From Zoroaster sp. YZ-2022 (Eukaryota; Echinodermata; Asteroidea; Forcipulatida; Zoroasteridae): a stretch of 64,000 nucleotides of DNA. The notes under the pieces were generated by a model. The model had not been told where the DNA came from, did not search any database, and was given only the letters and a program-made list of their open reading frames with translations. This document shows positions 33,342 to 44,495 of the stretch, one piece after another; within the stretch, counting starts at the first letter, position 1; every line of letters begins with the position of its first letter. Location of the stretch: contig CM055837.1 of NCBI GenBank assembly GCA_029582265.1, forward strand, positions 6,709,926 through 6,773,925, read 5' to 3'. The translations under genes were made by a program, and so were the position numbers.

Positions 33342-35157
33342 TTAACCCTCCTACTACTACAAGGGTCAAAATCAGTCAAAATATTGATATTATACTTGCC
33401 AAGATCTTAAAAGTCAAACACTGTCAAACCTTACGTGTAGTACAGGTAAGTACATTTACAGGTCAAAAATGAGTCGACCGTTTTTGACTGGTAAAAGCAT
33501 TGTCTGGTATTGTTCAGGGTGGTCAAAATGACAGTCAAAACCAGTCAAAAATGCCCCTGTGCAGGGCTCTCAAAGTTTAGAGGAGTAGGAGGGTACAAGA
33601 AAGAAAGTAGGAGGGTGCAGACAAATGGGCAAAGCCCATTTGCCGAGCGCCAAAGGCGCCACGCTGCCCGGGAAGCGGGATCCGCGGCCTCCCGAAAAAA
33701 ATTGAAAATTGTACTCTCTGAGGTGCATCACTGGGTTTGAGGCCCTCAAGAGGCATTTGGAGGGTTATTTCCAACCCATGGAAAACAGAAAAAATGAAGA
33801 GTCTGAAGTACACTTTCCAGACTGAGGCCTTTCCCCATAATCCACGCATCTAGCGCGGCTCTCTCTCGCTTGTCAGCCATTTCTGCACGCACGGCTGGTG
33901 CATCATACAGCGAGCTACATTCAGCGCCCACGATACGTGACTGTGTGTACGTGTCAGAAGTACAGGTACATGTATGTGTGTGTGATCAGAGCGCATGCAT
34001 ATAAAGTGTTGACATGGACGCTCATGTCACAATTTCACAAAAACACGTGTTGAAGAATGTCATTGGTCGATCAAAGGCGATGGCGGAACTAACTCACAGC
34101 ATGCATACCGCTGCCTTCTAAATAAGGATATCCCGTAAGTTATGTTGGCTTTGGATAAGGACATGACTTTATGCGTAGTAATTTTTTTAAATATTACGAA
34201 ACTAACAAACTGCAAAATATTACATATATAAACCAGAACTTGAATGTTAATTTGTTTCTATCACAATGAACTTTAGTTAAATTTCAATAAACCTTGTTTC
34301 CTGAAAGAATGAATTTATAAGAGACCTAGCTAGGAATAATTAAAAACAATAACTGCTACTACTAAACAACGATTTTAAGAATTAAGATTATTTTCAGAAC
34401 CCAATATTTCTCGCTCAAAATCGGTTATGTGTACTGATTGTTACTTAATGATAAGTTATAAATCATGTTCACTTTGGTGGGTGGGAGTTTTGCGAGCATT
34501 CATTGCCAGGAATACCAACATGTTCATGTTATCAGGCCGTGGCGGCTCCGGCTGCCGTGTGATCTATTTCTCAGCGTGCGGAAAATCGGCTTGTAACGGC
34601 ACTGGCGTGCTGTCGAATATCAAGATATTTCTTGCCGATCCTCATGCGACTGAACCGATCGAAAATTGACAACCACCAATGACATGATCATTACTGAACT
34701 CGACAATGACCGACTTAACACCTCCCTTTTTATGTATTTCTTTTGAAACAAACTGTCACCTTGTCGGCAAATGTATGTAATACACAAGAAAGCTTGGTAT
34801 CGGTGGGTAAATAAATGTTAATGTTGGCGATATGCTGAGGGATGGTCGGTGGCACATCAAAATAATTACACAACAAAACCAATTTCAACACCACTTTTTT
34901 ATTAGGACAACAATTAATGTGGGCATCCCCTACGAAAGTCCATTAGTCATAGTGCCATCGTCATTTTATTTTCGAGAGCAGTTATTTTTATTTTTGAGAG
35001 CAGTTATTTTTATTTCCGGGAGCTTTACGAAACAAAGTTTTGGTCGCGGGCTTTGCCTTATTTTATGTACAACAACAACCAGGCCTGATAGCGGAATGGC
35101 CCGTTCACAAAGGCCATAGGATGATCTAGTTTAGTAACTTTCGGTTTTATCGCTATT

Positions 35158-35440
35158 TATTTTCCAGAGCAGTTATTTGTATTTTCAAGAGCAGTTATTT
35201 ATATTTTCCAGAGCAGTTATTTTATTTTCGAGAGCAGTTATTTATATTTTCAAGAGCAGTTATTTTATTTTCCAGAGCAGTTATTTTTATTTTCCAGAGC
35301 AGTTATTTTTATTTTCGAGAGCAGTTATTTATATTTTCCAGAGCAGTTATTTATATTTTCAGCAGTTATTGTTATTTTAAAGAGCATTTATTTTTATTTT
35401 CAAGAGCAGTTATTTTTATTTTCAAGCAGCTTTATTTTTG
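35158..35440 (+). repeat. Left array of ~19-bp units
   Basis: About 13-14 units of TATTTTCCAGAGCAGTTATT with variable A/T spacing, part of the left arm of the integrase element. Confidence 0.92.
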
Positions 35441-35711
35441 TCTTTTTGAAGCAGCTGTTCGATTTCGGAAGCCATCATCACCTATGGCTGCGCGGCTTCG
35501 ACGATGGAGTCTGCATTTGATCAGGCGTTACTTTAGTTTAGGACTTAATTATGACTTAAATAATTGCTTCACTTGCTTCTAATCATAATACAGCAAGCGT
35601 AACCTAAACTGTAAATTGCGAGAACTTTGCCTTTATCGCGAAAACACCACACAGACATCGTTGATGTTGCATGTTTTATAAAGTGCGGCAGTTGAGTACC
35701 TCAGGGCAACT

Positions 35712-36287
35712 TTGTGGTTACCGTGGATGCACCTGAGATGCCTTCAGAATGGAATTCTGGTAAGCCGAGAAACAGTGCGCCATCTTCTGGGATTTCTAGA
35801 CCCAGAGGGAGTCGAGCAAAGAAGGTGGCGGCGGCTACAGAGAAGGACATACAATGGAAGAGGCCCAAACTTTGTGTGGCACTTGGACTCTTATGACAAA
35901 CTAAAGCCTTACAGGGTTTGTATTAACGGATGTATCGACGGGTTAAGACAGATCCTCTGGCTTGAAGCCTCTCTGACAAATAGTGACCCTGGCGTTATTG
36001 CGGGGTATTTCATGGAAACTGTGAGAAACAAAGTAGGTTGTCCTAGACTACTTGGGCGACGCTGGAACGAAAAAACAGTTCTGTTCGACAGATGCAACAG
36101 TTCTTGAGAAGAAACTCTCAAGATGCATTTGCAGGGAGAGGAGCTTCCTCGAAGGAAGCAGTCAAAGCAACCAGCGCATTGAGTTCTGGTGGGGCATTCT
36201 GAGGAAACACTGCTCCCAGTATTACAGCTGCGCTTTTGAGGAATGTATGCAAGCTGCATGCACTAGCTACACCGCATACACAGGCTA
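35712..36287 (+). pseudogene. Integrase-core (DDE) domain protein, degenerate
   Basis: The first frame reads ETVRHLLGFLDPEG, GRGPNFVWHLDSYDKLKPY, VCINGCIDG, ILWLEA and VIAGYFMETVR. A second frame resumes SQSNQRIEFWWGILRKHCSQ and stops at 36,287. HLDSYDKLKPY and the Glu of QRIEFWW fit the first and last acidic residues of an RNase-H-fold integrase core seen in many fish, cnidarian and echinoderm proteins. The middle acidic motif falls where the frame is lost, near 36,055, and at least two frame changes separate the parts. It is a pseudogene. Confidence 0.8.
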
Positions 36288-36314
36288 GGCGTCCGCCACA
36301 AACATGTGCTTCTT

Positions 36315-36560
36315 GAAAATAAAATAACTGCTCGAAAATATAAATAACTGCTCTGAAAAATAAAAATAACTGCTCTCGAAAATAAAAATCACTGCTCTCG
36401 AAAATATAAATAACTGCTCTGAAAATAAAAATAACTGCTCTGGAAAATAAAAATAACTGTTTGGAAAATATAAATAACTGTTTGGAAAATAAAATAACTG
36501 CTCTCGAAAATATAAATAACTGCTCTGGAAAATAAAAATAACTGTTTCGAAAATATAAAT
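36315..36560 (-). repeat. Right array of ~19-bp units (inverted)
   Basis: About 12 units of AATAACTGCTCTGAAAATA, inverse complement of the left array. Together they could form a long duplex. Confidence 0.92.
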
Positions 36561-37383
36561 ACCGGTAAAACCTAAAGTTCTAAAAAATAGACTGTCCTAT
36601 GGCCTTTGTGAAACGGGGCCATTCCGCTATCAGGCCTTGTAATCATTGTTGTACATAAAAATAAGGCAAAGCTCATGACCAAAACTTTGTTTCAGTAAAG
36701 ATCCCGAAAATAAAATAACTGCTCGAAAATAAAATGACTATGGCACTAATGGGCTTTTCGTTATCCCTATAAATAAAATCCTCTTTTTTTACACATCGTG
36801 GTGCACACTCCAGTGCAGACATAAAGCAGCACTTAAGGTCCCACTAATCCAATTACTGTGAACAATAGGGCAAACATTCCATCCTGAGCAGCTAGTTTGA
36901 TACTTGTTTGTAGCATACGTGCACGCAGCCGGTCTATTTGAGTCTATAATAATGAATGGATACAATGTATCCCAAACAGTTTGACAAAAGTGTATGGAAT
37001 CACAGTACAGGAAACATCGTTAACCAATCAGGATACAGCTTACACAAAGCGCAAGGAGTCGTATAATGAAGCTGCGCCATGTCGCTGAGAAACTGACTAG
37101 TTTTGACGTGATTTCAGGTAAATAAAACTTTCGATCGCGACCGTGCGAATCAGTTTTTTGCAGAGAAGTTCACAGAAAGGTGAAAAAAATATTTTTGGTC
37201 ATCCGGTGAAAAGTAGCCAGCGGCAAAACCTGCCGCAGGCGGCGATTTGCCGCCGGTGACCGGCTACTTTTGAGAGCCCTGCCTGTGTGTGCACATTTGG
37301 GTCAACAGTCAAAACAGGCAGTTGACTGATTTTGACCTCTATAGCAACTTCCCACTAAAGTGCAGCTAGAGTAGGACGGTTAA

Positions 37384-37834
37384 TTCCCCTAGTCCCCTCC
37401 CCCCACTCTCTCTCCCCCAGGTAATGACCAATAATCTACACCCCTTTTAAAGGTGTCATTGTTATCTAAAAAGCAGCTTTATTTACTACGGATGTCATTT
37501 TATCCTTGCAATGTCAAGAGGAATGATTTATGACTACTCAGGATGCAATTACATGTACATGGAGTTATCATATTGCCACCTGGCATTGAAACAAAAATCC
37601 TATTTTGTAAAAAGATCCATTGTTTGGGCAACACATACTTTTCTTCATTAAATGAATTCTTGTGTAAAATTGACCCATGGCGATCTTTATTGAATAACAC
37701 AGGTTATAAACAGACTGTTCTCTGTTACTTTCTCAAATACAGACCTGTGTATGCATTGCCAATATTTTCCGCCAATTTACCAGCAATTTCCAGCAATTCC
37801 CTTGTTCATTTGAACACTACTATTTTACTTTTAA
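37384..37834. other. No gene recognised
   Basis: Unique-looking AT-rich DNA between two TTAA elements. A 114-codon plus-strand frame (37,543-37,887) runs into the TTAA-D element and matches nothing known to me. Confidence 0.5.
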
Positions 37835-38154
37835 TTAACCCTCCTACACATGGAGGCCACTCCGATCCACTAAATTCTGTTCTTTAGCAACCTTCAGTAC
37901 ATACATGTACAAGCCTGCTGTCCTTTCCAATTAATCTTACAAAATCAACTGTGTGCCACCCAAGGCCACTGTAAATGTTTGAACATATTAGTATGGCCTG
38001 CAATGTATCGATGGGAGACCACCTTACCCTGCAATCTCAGTGGTGTGACAGTGCAGAGAAGGGTAACCAAAGGAGGCCACTGGCAACAGCTAATGGCTTG
38101 AAGTGGCCTGAATGGGTTGTTTCAAAAATTGCACTGATTGTAGGAGGGTTTTAA
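37835..38154 (+). mobile_element. TTAA-D MITE, intact copy
   Basis: TTAACCCTCCTACACATGGA to TGTAGGAGGGTTTTAA. One unexpanded 14-bp motif (GAAGGGTAACCAAA). Confidence 0.9.
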
Positions 38155-38682
38155 GGTAGGGAAAACAAACACTATCAACTGACTCCTTTCTCTAAATCAT
38201 GTTGAGAAGCTTTAATTTACCATAAATAAGTGAAGTCATGGTTTTTCCTGGCATACAGGTACATGTATACTGAGACGCAATAGAAACTTACCACTTGTTT
38301 TGGAATAGCATAAAATTGTAATGGTTCAAAATAAGACAACACAACAATTTGGATTAGAAATGTTGGCATTTTATTGAGGAAATGTCCACGTTTTGTCCAC
38401 TGTACTCGATCCCATCTGTATCCACTTCACCGCGAGTGCACATATTACATTTGTGCATTGTGATTACTGATAATTTAAGGTCGAAAAAGTACAATAAATA
38501 AATGTTAAAAAACCTCTATCCAGTGATGCTAAGCTCTTGGGAAAAGTTCAGTGTTCTTACTGAATGAAATCTAGAAATAGTTTACAGTGTCTGATACTAC
38601 TCTGTACATATGTAATTCCTGCTATGTACACTAGTACAGGCATGTAACAAACTTTGAAAAACCACAGCCAAAAGCAATATAT
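38155..38682. other. No gene recognised
   Basis: AT-rich DNA without coding signal or recognised repeat. Confidence 0.5.
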
Positions 38683-39124
38683 GACATAAAACACAATAAA
38701 GGGGGCCACTTTGCTTCCGTCACGTTAGCAGTTTTTCCAATGGTTGTTATTTATTTTTAAGTACCCGAAACCGACCAAAAAGTGTTTCAACATGTGAATG
38801 GACATGCAGGCTTATACTAGAACTAATTTGAGTTGATTTATTTTATTTTTTTATCTTTTTATTTATTTTTTTACCCTCAAATTTCCATAAAAATTGGACG
38901 GAAAAAGTTACCTCACTTTTCCGTCCATTAGTTGATGGAAATTTTAGGGTAATTAAAAAAATAATAGTAATAATCAACTCAAATTATCTTTAGGATAAGC
39001 ATGCATGTCTATTCAAATGTTGAAATTCTTTTTGGGTGGTTTCAGATATTAAAAAAAAATTACAACCATTAGAAAACCTGCTAACGTGACGGTAGGAAAG
39101 TGGCCCCCTTTATTGTTTTATGTC
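38683..39124. mobile_element. PAL-2 palindromic element, copy 2
   Basis: 442 bp, flanked by ATAT (38,679-38,682 and 39,125-39,128). Confidence 0.9.
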
Positions 39125-39351
39125 ATATGTACCACTTTGGTCACCAAAGTTGGGTTGGTAACCAACGGCAACATATTCTGCTTAGCAAACATGTCTGCTT
39201 CGCAACTCTATGAAATTGGCCCAATAAGCCAATCAACAGCTGTAAATTATAAATCAAAATCTCTTACTGACCAATCAGAATAAGCGCATACTGCATGCAC
39301 ACATACATGTAATACATTTATCTCCTACATGCTTAGCTTGTATCTTTTTAT

Positions 39352-39566
39352 TTAAAGGGACACTAGCGTCACGATCAGGGCAGACTTTCAACAGGGCATT
39401 GAATCGGTGTCCTAGTTTAAGATGAACACAGCGACTGAAAATTACTGGCTCATTTATGCAGGTAATATGACCTCATCATGTGGGCATTATTTCCAGTCAC
39501 CGAGTTGATCTAAAACAAGCACTCTGATTCCATGCCCTGCTGATCGTGACGGTACTGTCCCTTTAA
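39352..39566. mobile_element. PAL-1 MITE, copy 6
   Basis: TTAAAGGGACACTAGCGTCA to the complement at 39,566, TTAA both sides. Confidence 0.9.
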
Positions 39567-39984
39567 AGTAAATGTTAGCTTATTGCAGAGTTGTTTTATG
39601 TGTACTATGTATGTTATATGAGAGACAACAAAAGGTCACTGAACCATCAGGTGGAGGCACTGATCCATAGACTCCAAGAACGCGACATGGTTCCAAACCC
39701 TCGGGCAAGGTTCCAAGACCATTATTGTACCTAAAGGTCTCAATGGTCCTCTGGAACCAGCCACCCTATTACCAAATCTCTAGAAATCCCGGAGACCTCA
39801 TAATTAAAAACCAATGAAGCAGTTGGCACAAGGAGGGGACACTCACAATTGGATGATTTTAAATAACCAACGGATTGTCACTGTGATAATGTAATTTACA
39901 TAATGTACGTTGTAATTCCTACTGCACTGTCATGGGGAAAAAACAGGCCTGAGGGAATTACAATATCAGAAAAGTACAGATATG
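39567..39984. other. No gene recognised
   Basis: Unique-looking DNA left of the LINE fragment. No coding signal. Confidence 0.5.
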
Positions 39985-40307
39985 TTAACCCTAGAACTAC
40001 ATGTACACAAAAGTCTAAACATTCTTGGGGTGACAGATCTTTTGAAGTTGTGGCTCCACGCCTTTGGAATGATTTACCTCTGTACATTCGTGAATCTCAA
40101 TCTGTTGACTCCTTCAAGAAAAACTTAAAAACTCATCTTATGTGTATTGCCTATAAGGACTACTAACATTCATTTATGCATTTTTTATCTTTTGTTTAGT
40201 ATTATATTGCATTTGCTATTGTATTGTTATGCTATTGTATGATTTCTTGTTTACTGTAAAGTGCCTTGAGCACTTCTTGGTGGATATGTGCGCATTATAA
40301 ATCTTCT

Positions 40308-40354
<47 letters not shown>
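39985..40354 (+). mobile_element. LINE 3' fragment 3 (probable SINE partner)
   Basis: Encodes KHSWGDRSFEVVAPRLWNDL, PLYIRESQSVDSFKKNLKTH and LMCIAYKDY, then a stop, a 3' UTR, GTGCCTTGAGCAC and TGGTGGATATGTGCGC, and an (ATT)n tail. 5'-truncated L2/CR1-like LINE. The last ~45 bp before the tail match the tRNA-derived SINE. Confidence 0.88.
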
Positions 40355-40356
<2 letters not shown>

Positions 40357-41808
40357 ACATGTAGGATGAAACACTGAAGTAGTGATAATGAAATGATGCA
40401 TGAAATGATTACATGTAAACAAGCTAACAAGCGCTCAAAGTTCTTAATCCAATACACTGCTGTTAATTTAAGATTAGGCCCCCCAAAAAAGTGTCAGGTT
40501 TCTGGTCATAGTTCGGCTTCAAAATCGGTGCATTTTTTTATTTTTTTATTTATTTATTTTTTTTCCCAATCCAGTGAAATGTATACACGTACGTCGTTGG
40601 AACTAGACCAAAGTTCCCATACATAAAAAAATATGGTGGCTAGGAGAGGCTCAAGCTGCACAAATTTTAGCTGTAATTGGACATTGTTTCATAGCAAAAA
40701 AAAGCAAACTAAAAATGTTGATGCATGGGTCTGAGGCGACATGACAGAGACTTTTTTGACTCGGTATACAGACATTTTACAAGTTGTCAAATGCATTTTT
40801 ATTTCATAAAAAATTTATATTTCTTGCCAATAATTTTGTAAGAAAGGTCCTTTTTCATTGGACATACATTGTACATGTACTTGTAAAATGGAGGAATCCA
40901 CATGCACTTTACAAAAGACTTCTGAAAGTGACATTTCCTCCTGAACTGGAATTTACTGGCCTGTGGAAATTACACATCCCCATGGTTTAAGGATTATGAG
41001 CCCTAGCAAGTTAACAAAAATGGTGCAGTCCATCCACAGAAAGTTACTAAGCTCCGCCTACCTTCCATTCAGCAGTGATAATGACTGGGACCCCTGTGTG
41101 GCTGTCATGTCATGGCTCCTCCCACTGAGCTGTCAATCATGCAACATATGCCAGATGCAAGGGGTTGTCAGTGTTACAAGTGTATGGCCCATAGCTATTA
41201 TTAAATGTGATGCAGAACTGAAGTAGTCCATTAGTTTGGAAGGAAGCAATCAAGCGATGATCACCAATGCCCATTCCAACGTCATGCTGCAGGATCATAA
41301 GAAGTTGGCTTGAAGTTGAATCGCATACTGACCATTTACATAGTAGGCGCTTAGGACAGCCGAGTTATCATTGAAAACCATCGAACAGGTGAAGTCTGAA
41401 CCCTCAGTTGAACCTGCTAAGCCCACTGTTTGCTTTGGGCTATATTTGGTCCAACTTTAAAAGAAAATTCTCTCGGCAAAGGCATTTTCTGGTTTGGATT
41501 TCTCTCTCAAGGCGGAAAGGATTGACTATATTCTCATCAATGCCAATATCAAGTGGATGTCAGGATTACTTGAAAAAGCTCTGCAAAACCAATGTTAAGC
41601 CAGTTTACACAGACATGGCGCAATGACAGACTTCTTCAATTATGGACCAACTCCTTGAAATTACTTGTGCAAATAGTCACTCATTTTTGAAAACAGTTGA
41701 TAATCTTGTGCTGGAGCTGTGAACTTCAAGGCGAACTTAGGAATTGATAATTTAAGTGTTGTTTATCAATATCACTTCACTGACATCATACTTGATCATC
41801 TGGTGAAG
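40355..41808. other. 5' region of the Ig receptor gene
   Basis: AT-rich DNA becoming less AT-rich after about 40,960. Short plus-strand frames (40,963-41,226 and 41,408-41,626) match nothing known. A 5' UTR and promoter for the gene at 41,809 are expected here, but no TATA box or splice site could be fixed. Confidence 0.5.
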
Positions 41809-43701
41809 ATGGTGACCACAGGAATGTGTGTGTTGGTTTTTCTCTTGTGCTATGGAGGACTTATCAACGCCAATCCATTCAGGATAGAACCGCAAAATAC
41901 CAACGTGGCCCTGGGAGAAACTGTGGTTTTACCCTGCATCCTGAAGAACACCACATTGTCTTACTGTAACAAAGTGTTCTGGTATCGGGCGGACGAGCAG
42001 ATATACATCAGTCGCAATCATCAGATCATAGAGAGACTACCCGCTGACATCAAGGTGCGCTATTCCATCCTAGGGAATCGTTCCAGAAGTGTTTTCTCCC
42101 TGCAGATTCGGGATGTGGTGGACTCCGACGCCGGTGATTACAAGTGCACTTGTTTCCATCGATCTCATGCTGCTCCTTACTTTTCCCCCGCGGCAGCAAT
42201 TTACATCGTCCAGAGACCTGCGGAGCAATATCCAAGATGCAGCATCCGAGATGGGACCGGCACTCTGGTTGTCGGGCAGAAGGTAACGTTTCTATGCGAG
42301 TCTATTGGAGGCAGACCGTCAGTTGCTCTTCAGTGGATGCACAGAGGGGAAAACCTTATGGCGGACTTCACGTGGAACCCTCACTCAATCAGTGTATACC
42401 GCAAGACAGTGACTACCGACGACAGTGGGGCAATTTTGACGTGTATAGCATCCGGTCTCGCACTGAGAAAGAATCGGAATTGTACCATTGGACCGCTCAG
42501 CGTTATCTCCCCGCTGCGAATCCAAACGCAGACTGTGGTGGCCAAACACGGCACAAGACGCGATCCCCGCATCGTTTTCACTTGCAACTCTAACGTAACT
42601 CAACCCGGGCTGCCCGCCGTGTACAACTACACTTGGTACGCAAACAGTGTCAGGATTACGAGCCAGACCCCGGGGTTTGTACTCGGAGACAACGGGATGT
42701 CGGTCCAAGTAACGGATTTATCGTTTTTCGCGCAGAGTATTCACATTGTGTGCGAGGCTTACGGGACACAAGGATCCCTGGGTAACGTCAGTACTTTCCT
42801 GGACATGAATGTCATTGCTGATTTACCCACAGCTACCCACACAGGGGACTATGCGTTAACTGATCCACCAATCAGGAGTGTTGTGTCCATCTCGGGCAAT
42901 ACATATTTTGATATAAGACCGTTCATTTACCTGGTCATCGGCGCGTTTGTTCTTATGACGACCATGATCGCGATTGTGGTTTGTACTCCCAAGACATGCT
43001 GCCGGTCCACCAAGTCGGACTCGAGACTACGACGCCGTGATTCGCAATTCACAACCATGCATTACGTGCAGCAGCCCACTGGCTCCCCGACCCGAGCGAT
43101 TGCACATCAAGAGTCCCTGAACTTGTACGAGTCCACCGACAGCGACACCGAAAGCACCAGGCAGAATACGGCAATGCCGTTACCCCCACTGACCCAGCAC
43201 CAGAAACAGCAGGTCCAGGCCACGCTGCATGTGGTGGTCCACTCCGGGAATAATAACACTGCCGCTGCAAATCAGCAGCACCAAACCACGCTGAAGACCA
43301 GCTCGGGCACCATCGACGACCAGTCCATCTACCAAGAGGTACCGCCTACCCCCCCGCCGCCGCCCCCGATGCCGCACTCGAGCAGCAGCCTCCAACTTCA
43401 CTCCCCGATATCGAGCTCGGCAAGGGCGACGGTGCGGACCCAGACGTGGGGACACTCGACATGTAAGAACCCATTTGGGTACAGCCACATCCGTCCGGAC
43501 TTGATGCATTACGACAGTCTGGGGCGATGTTACGTCCAGACACTTCCCATGAAGCACTCAAAGCCCCCGGTGCATCAACAATTCCTCTACAATTCGCCGT
43601 ACGCCGAGTGGAATCAAATTCACAAGGGAACCGCGGAGAGCATGTATGAAAACATACCGATGCACGGCAGGACAATGTCAATGAGCAGGACTGGATTTTG
43701 A
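41809..43701 (+). CDS. Three-Ig-domain type I membrane receptor
   Basis: 630 residues, one uninterrupted exon. The chosen ATG (41,809) starts a typical signal peptide, MCVLVFLLCYGGLINA; an in-frame ATG 90 bp upstream would place 30 hydrophilic residues before it. Ig1 is ~28-134 (Cys43/Cys113, motif DSDAGDYKC), Ig2 ~141-232 (Cys163/Cys212, W176, DDSGAILTC), Ig3 ~235-335 (Cys259/Cys315). Six N-glycosylation sequons include NTT47 and NYT273. The transmembrane helix is ~372-392, followed by a Cys/Arg/Lys stop-transfer stretch. The ~235-residue tail is rich in Q, S and P, with a polyproline run (512-522) that could bind SH3/EVH1 domains, and tyrosines in SIYQEV (508) and SMYENIP (613, a YxN Grb2-SH2-type site). 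A cell-surface adhesion or signalling role is inferred; ligand and orthologue are unknown. More GC-rich than surrounding DNA. An intronless gene with full domain set could be a retrogene. Confidence 0.9.
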   Translation: MVTTGMCVLVFLLCYGGLINANPFRIEPQNTNVALGETVVLPCILKNTTLSYCNKVFWYRADEQIYISRNHQIIERLPADIKVRYSILGNRSRSVFSLQIRDVVDSDAGDYKCTCFHRSHAAPYFSPAAAIYIVQRPAEQYPRCSIRDGTGTLVVGQKVTFLCESIGGRPSVALQWMHRGENLMADFTWNPHSISVYRKTVTTDDSGAILTCIASGLALRKNRNCTIGPLSVISPLRIQTQTVVAKHGTRRDPRIVFTCNSNVTQPGLPAVYNYTWYANSVRITSQTPGFVLGDNGMSVQVTDLSFFAQSIHIVCEAYGTQGSLGNVSTFLDMNVIADLPTATHTGDYALTDPPIRSVVSISGNTYFDIRPFIYLVIGAFVLMTTMIAIVVCTPKTCCRSTKSDSRLRRRDSQFTTMHYVQQPTGSPTRAIAHQESLNLYESTDSDTESTRQNTAMPLPPLTQHQKQQVQATLHVVVHSGNNNTAAANQQHQTTLKTSSGTIDDQSIYQEVPPTPPPPPPMPHSSSSLQLHSPISSSARATVRTQTWGHSTCKNPFGYSHIRPDLMHYDSLGRCYVQTLPMKHSKPPVHQQFLYNSPYAEWNQIHKGTAESMYENIPMHGRTMSMSRTGF

Positions 43702-44165
43702 ATTTGCGTTAATGAATGCACACAAAAAAAACAGACAATTTAGGTGAAAAAAGTGGTTAATAAGCACCGCTTCTGATGTACATATACATGTAGCTCAGGC
43801 CTGGAATTTCATTCATGAATCATAAAGGGGCAAGGCCACTTTTCCTGAGTAGAGGGCACTTCCATTTGTACCAGAATGTCTATGGAAACAGTTGGAAGGG
43901 GCACCAAGGCCAAGACCAGGGCAACGGAGGTCATGACCCGCGTAGCCTCAGAGAGATTCCAGGCCTGAAAGCTTCCACATTCATGGCAACATTTCAATTA
44001 ACATTGTATCTGTACATACATGTACTTCATGAGTTTGATTTATTTTTTCCTTTGATATGACAACAAAATGATTATCACAGATGTATATTATGTACCCCTC
44101 AAAACAGGTTATAACAGTACTTTCAATTTCATATTTTTAAAACCATTTTGTTGCGATAATTGAAA
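43702..44165. other. 3' flank of the Ig receptor gene
   Basis: Presumed 3' UTR and downstream DNA. I see no clear AATAAA in the first 450 bp. A short plus-strand frame (43,815-44,060) is not convincing. Confidence 0.5.
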
Positions 44166-44495
44166 TTAACCCTCCTGCATACACATGGAGGCCACTCCGA
44201 TGCACTAAATTCTGTTCTTCAGCAACCTTCAGTACATACATGTACATGTACAAGCCTGCTGTCCTTTCCAAGTAATCTTACAAAATCAACTGTGTGCCAC
44301 CTGAGGCCACTGTAAATGTTTGAACATATTAGTATGGCCTGCAATGTATCAATGGGAGACCACTTTACCTTGCAATCTCAGTGGTATGACAGTGCACAGA
44401 AGGGTAACCATACAGGAGGCCACTGGCAACAGCTAATGGCTTGGAGTGGCCTGAATGGGTTGTTTCAAAAATTGCACTGATTGTAGGAGGGTTAA
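44166..44495 (+). mobile_element. TTAA-D MITE, copy 3
   Basis: TTAACCCTCCTGCATACACA to TGTAGGAGGGTTAA. Single 14-bp motif; TACATG block one unit longer than in the copy at 37.8 kb. Confidence 0.9.

Larger units (their letters stand above)
34930..36766 (+). mobile_element. DDE-integrase element with arrayed long TIRs
   Basis: Inverted arms of several hundred bp. The left arm (ACGAAAG.CCATTAG, then GGCCTGATAGCGGAATGGCC, then an array) is mirrored on the right down to 36,766. Each arm contains tandem ATTTTC-AGAGCAGTTATTT units. A degenerate integrase-core frame lies between. Boundaries are good to about 10 bp; no clear target duplication was found. I cannot assign it to a named superfamily. Confidence 0.75.
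33562..37281 (-). mobile_element. hAT-2 transposon relic
   Basis: 3,720 bp with ends CAGGGCTCTCAAAGT and the complement of ACTTTTGAGAGCCCTG. The flanks CCCCTGTG/CCTGTGTG fit an imperfect 8-bp duplication. Interior blocks match hAT-1: GTCATTGGTC..ATCAAAG, CTTCTAAATAAGGATATCCC, and CCACTAATCCAATTACTGTG near the right end. The transposase C-terminal region (about 34,490-34,600, minus) is frameshifted and stopped. It hosts the integrase element at 34.9-36.8 kb. Confidence 0.82.
33342..37383 (+). mobile_element. TTAA-A MITE split by hAT-2
   Basis: The TTAA-A left part runs from 33,342 to ATGCCCCTGTG, the right part from TGTGCACATTTGGG to GTAGGACGGTTAA at 37,383. It contains TACAGGTA at 33,441-33,448 where other copies have TA. 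Confidence 0.87.

Noticed and set aside
42050..43681. Several overlapping frames on both strands within the Ig receptor
   Set aside because: Shadows of the GC-richer receptor gene; only the main frame has a signal peptide, Ig motifs and a transmembrane helix.
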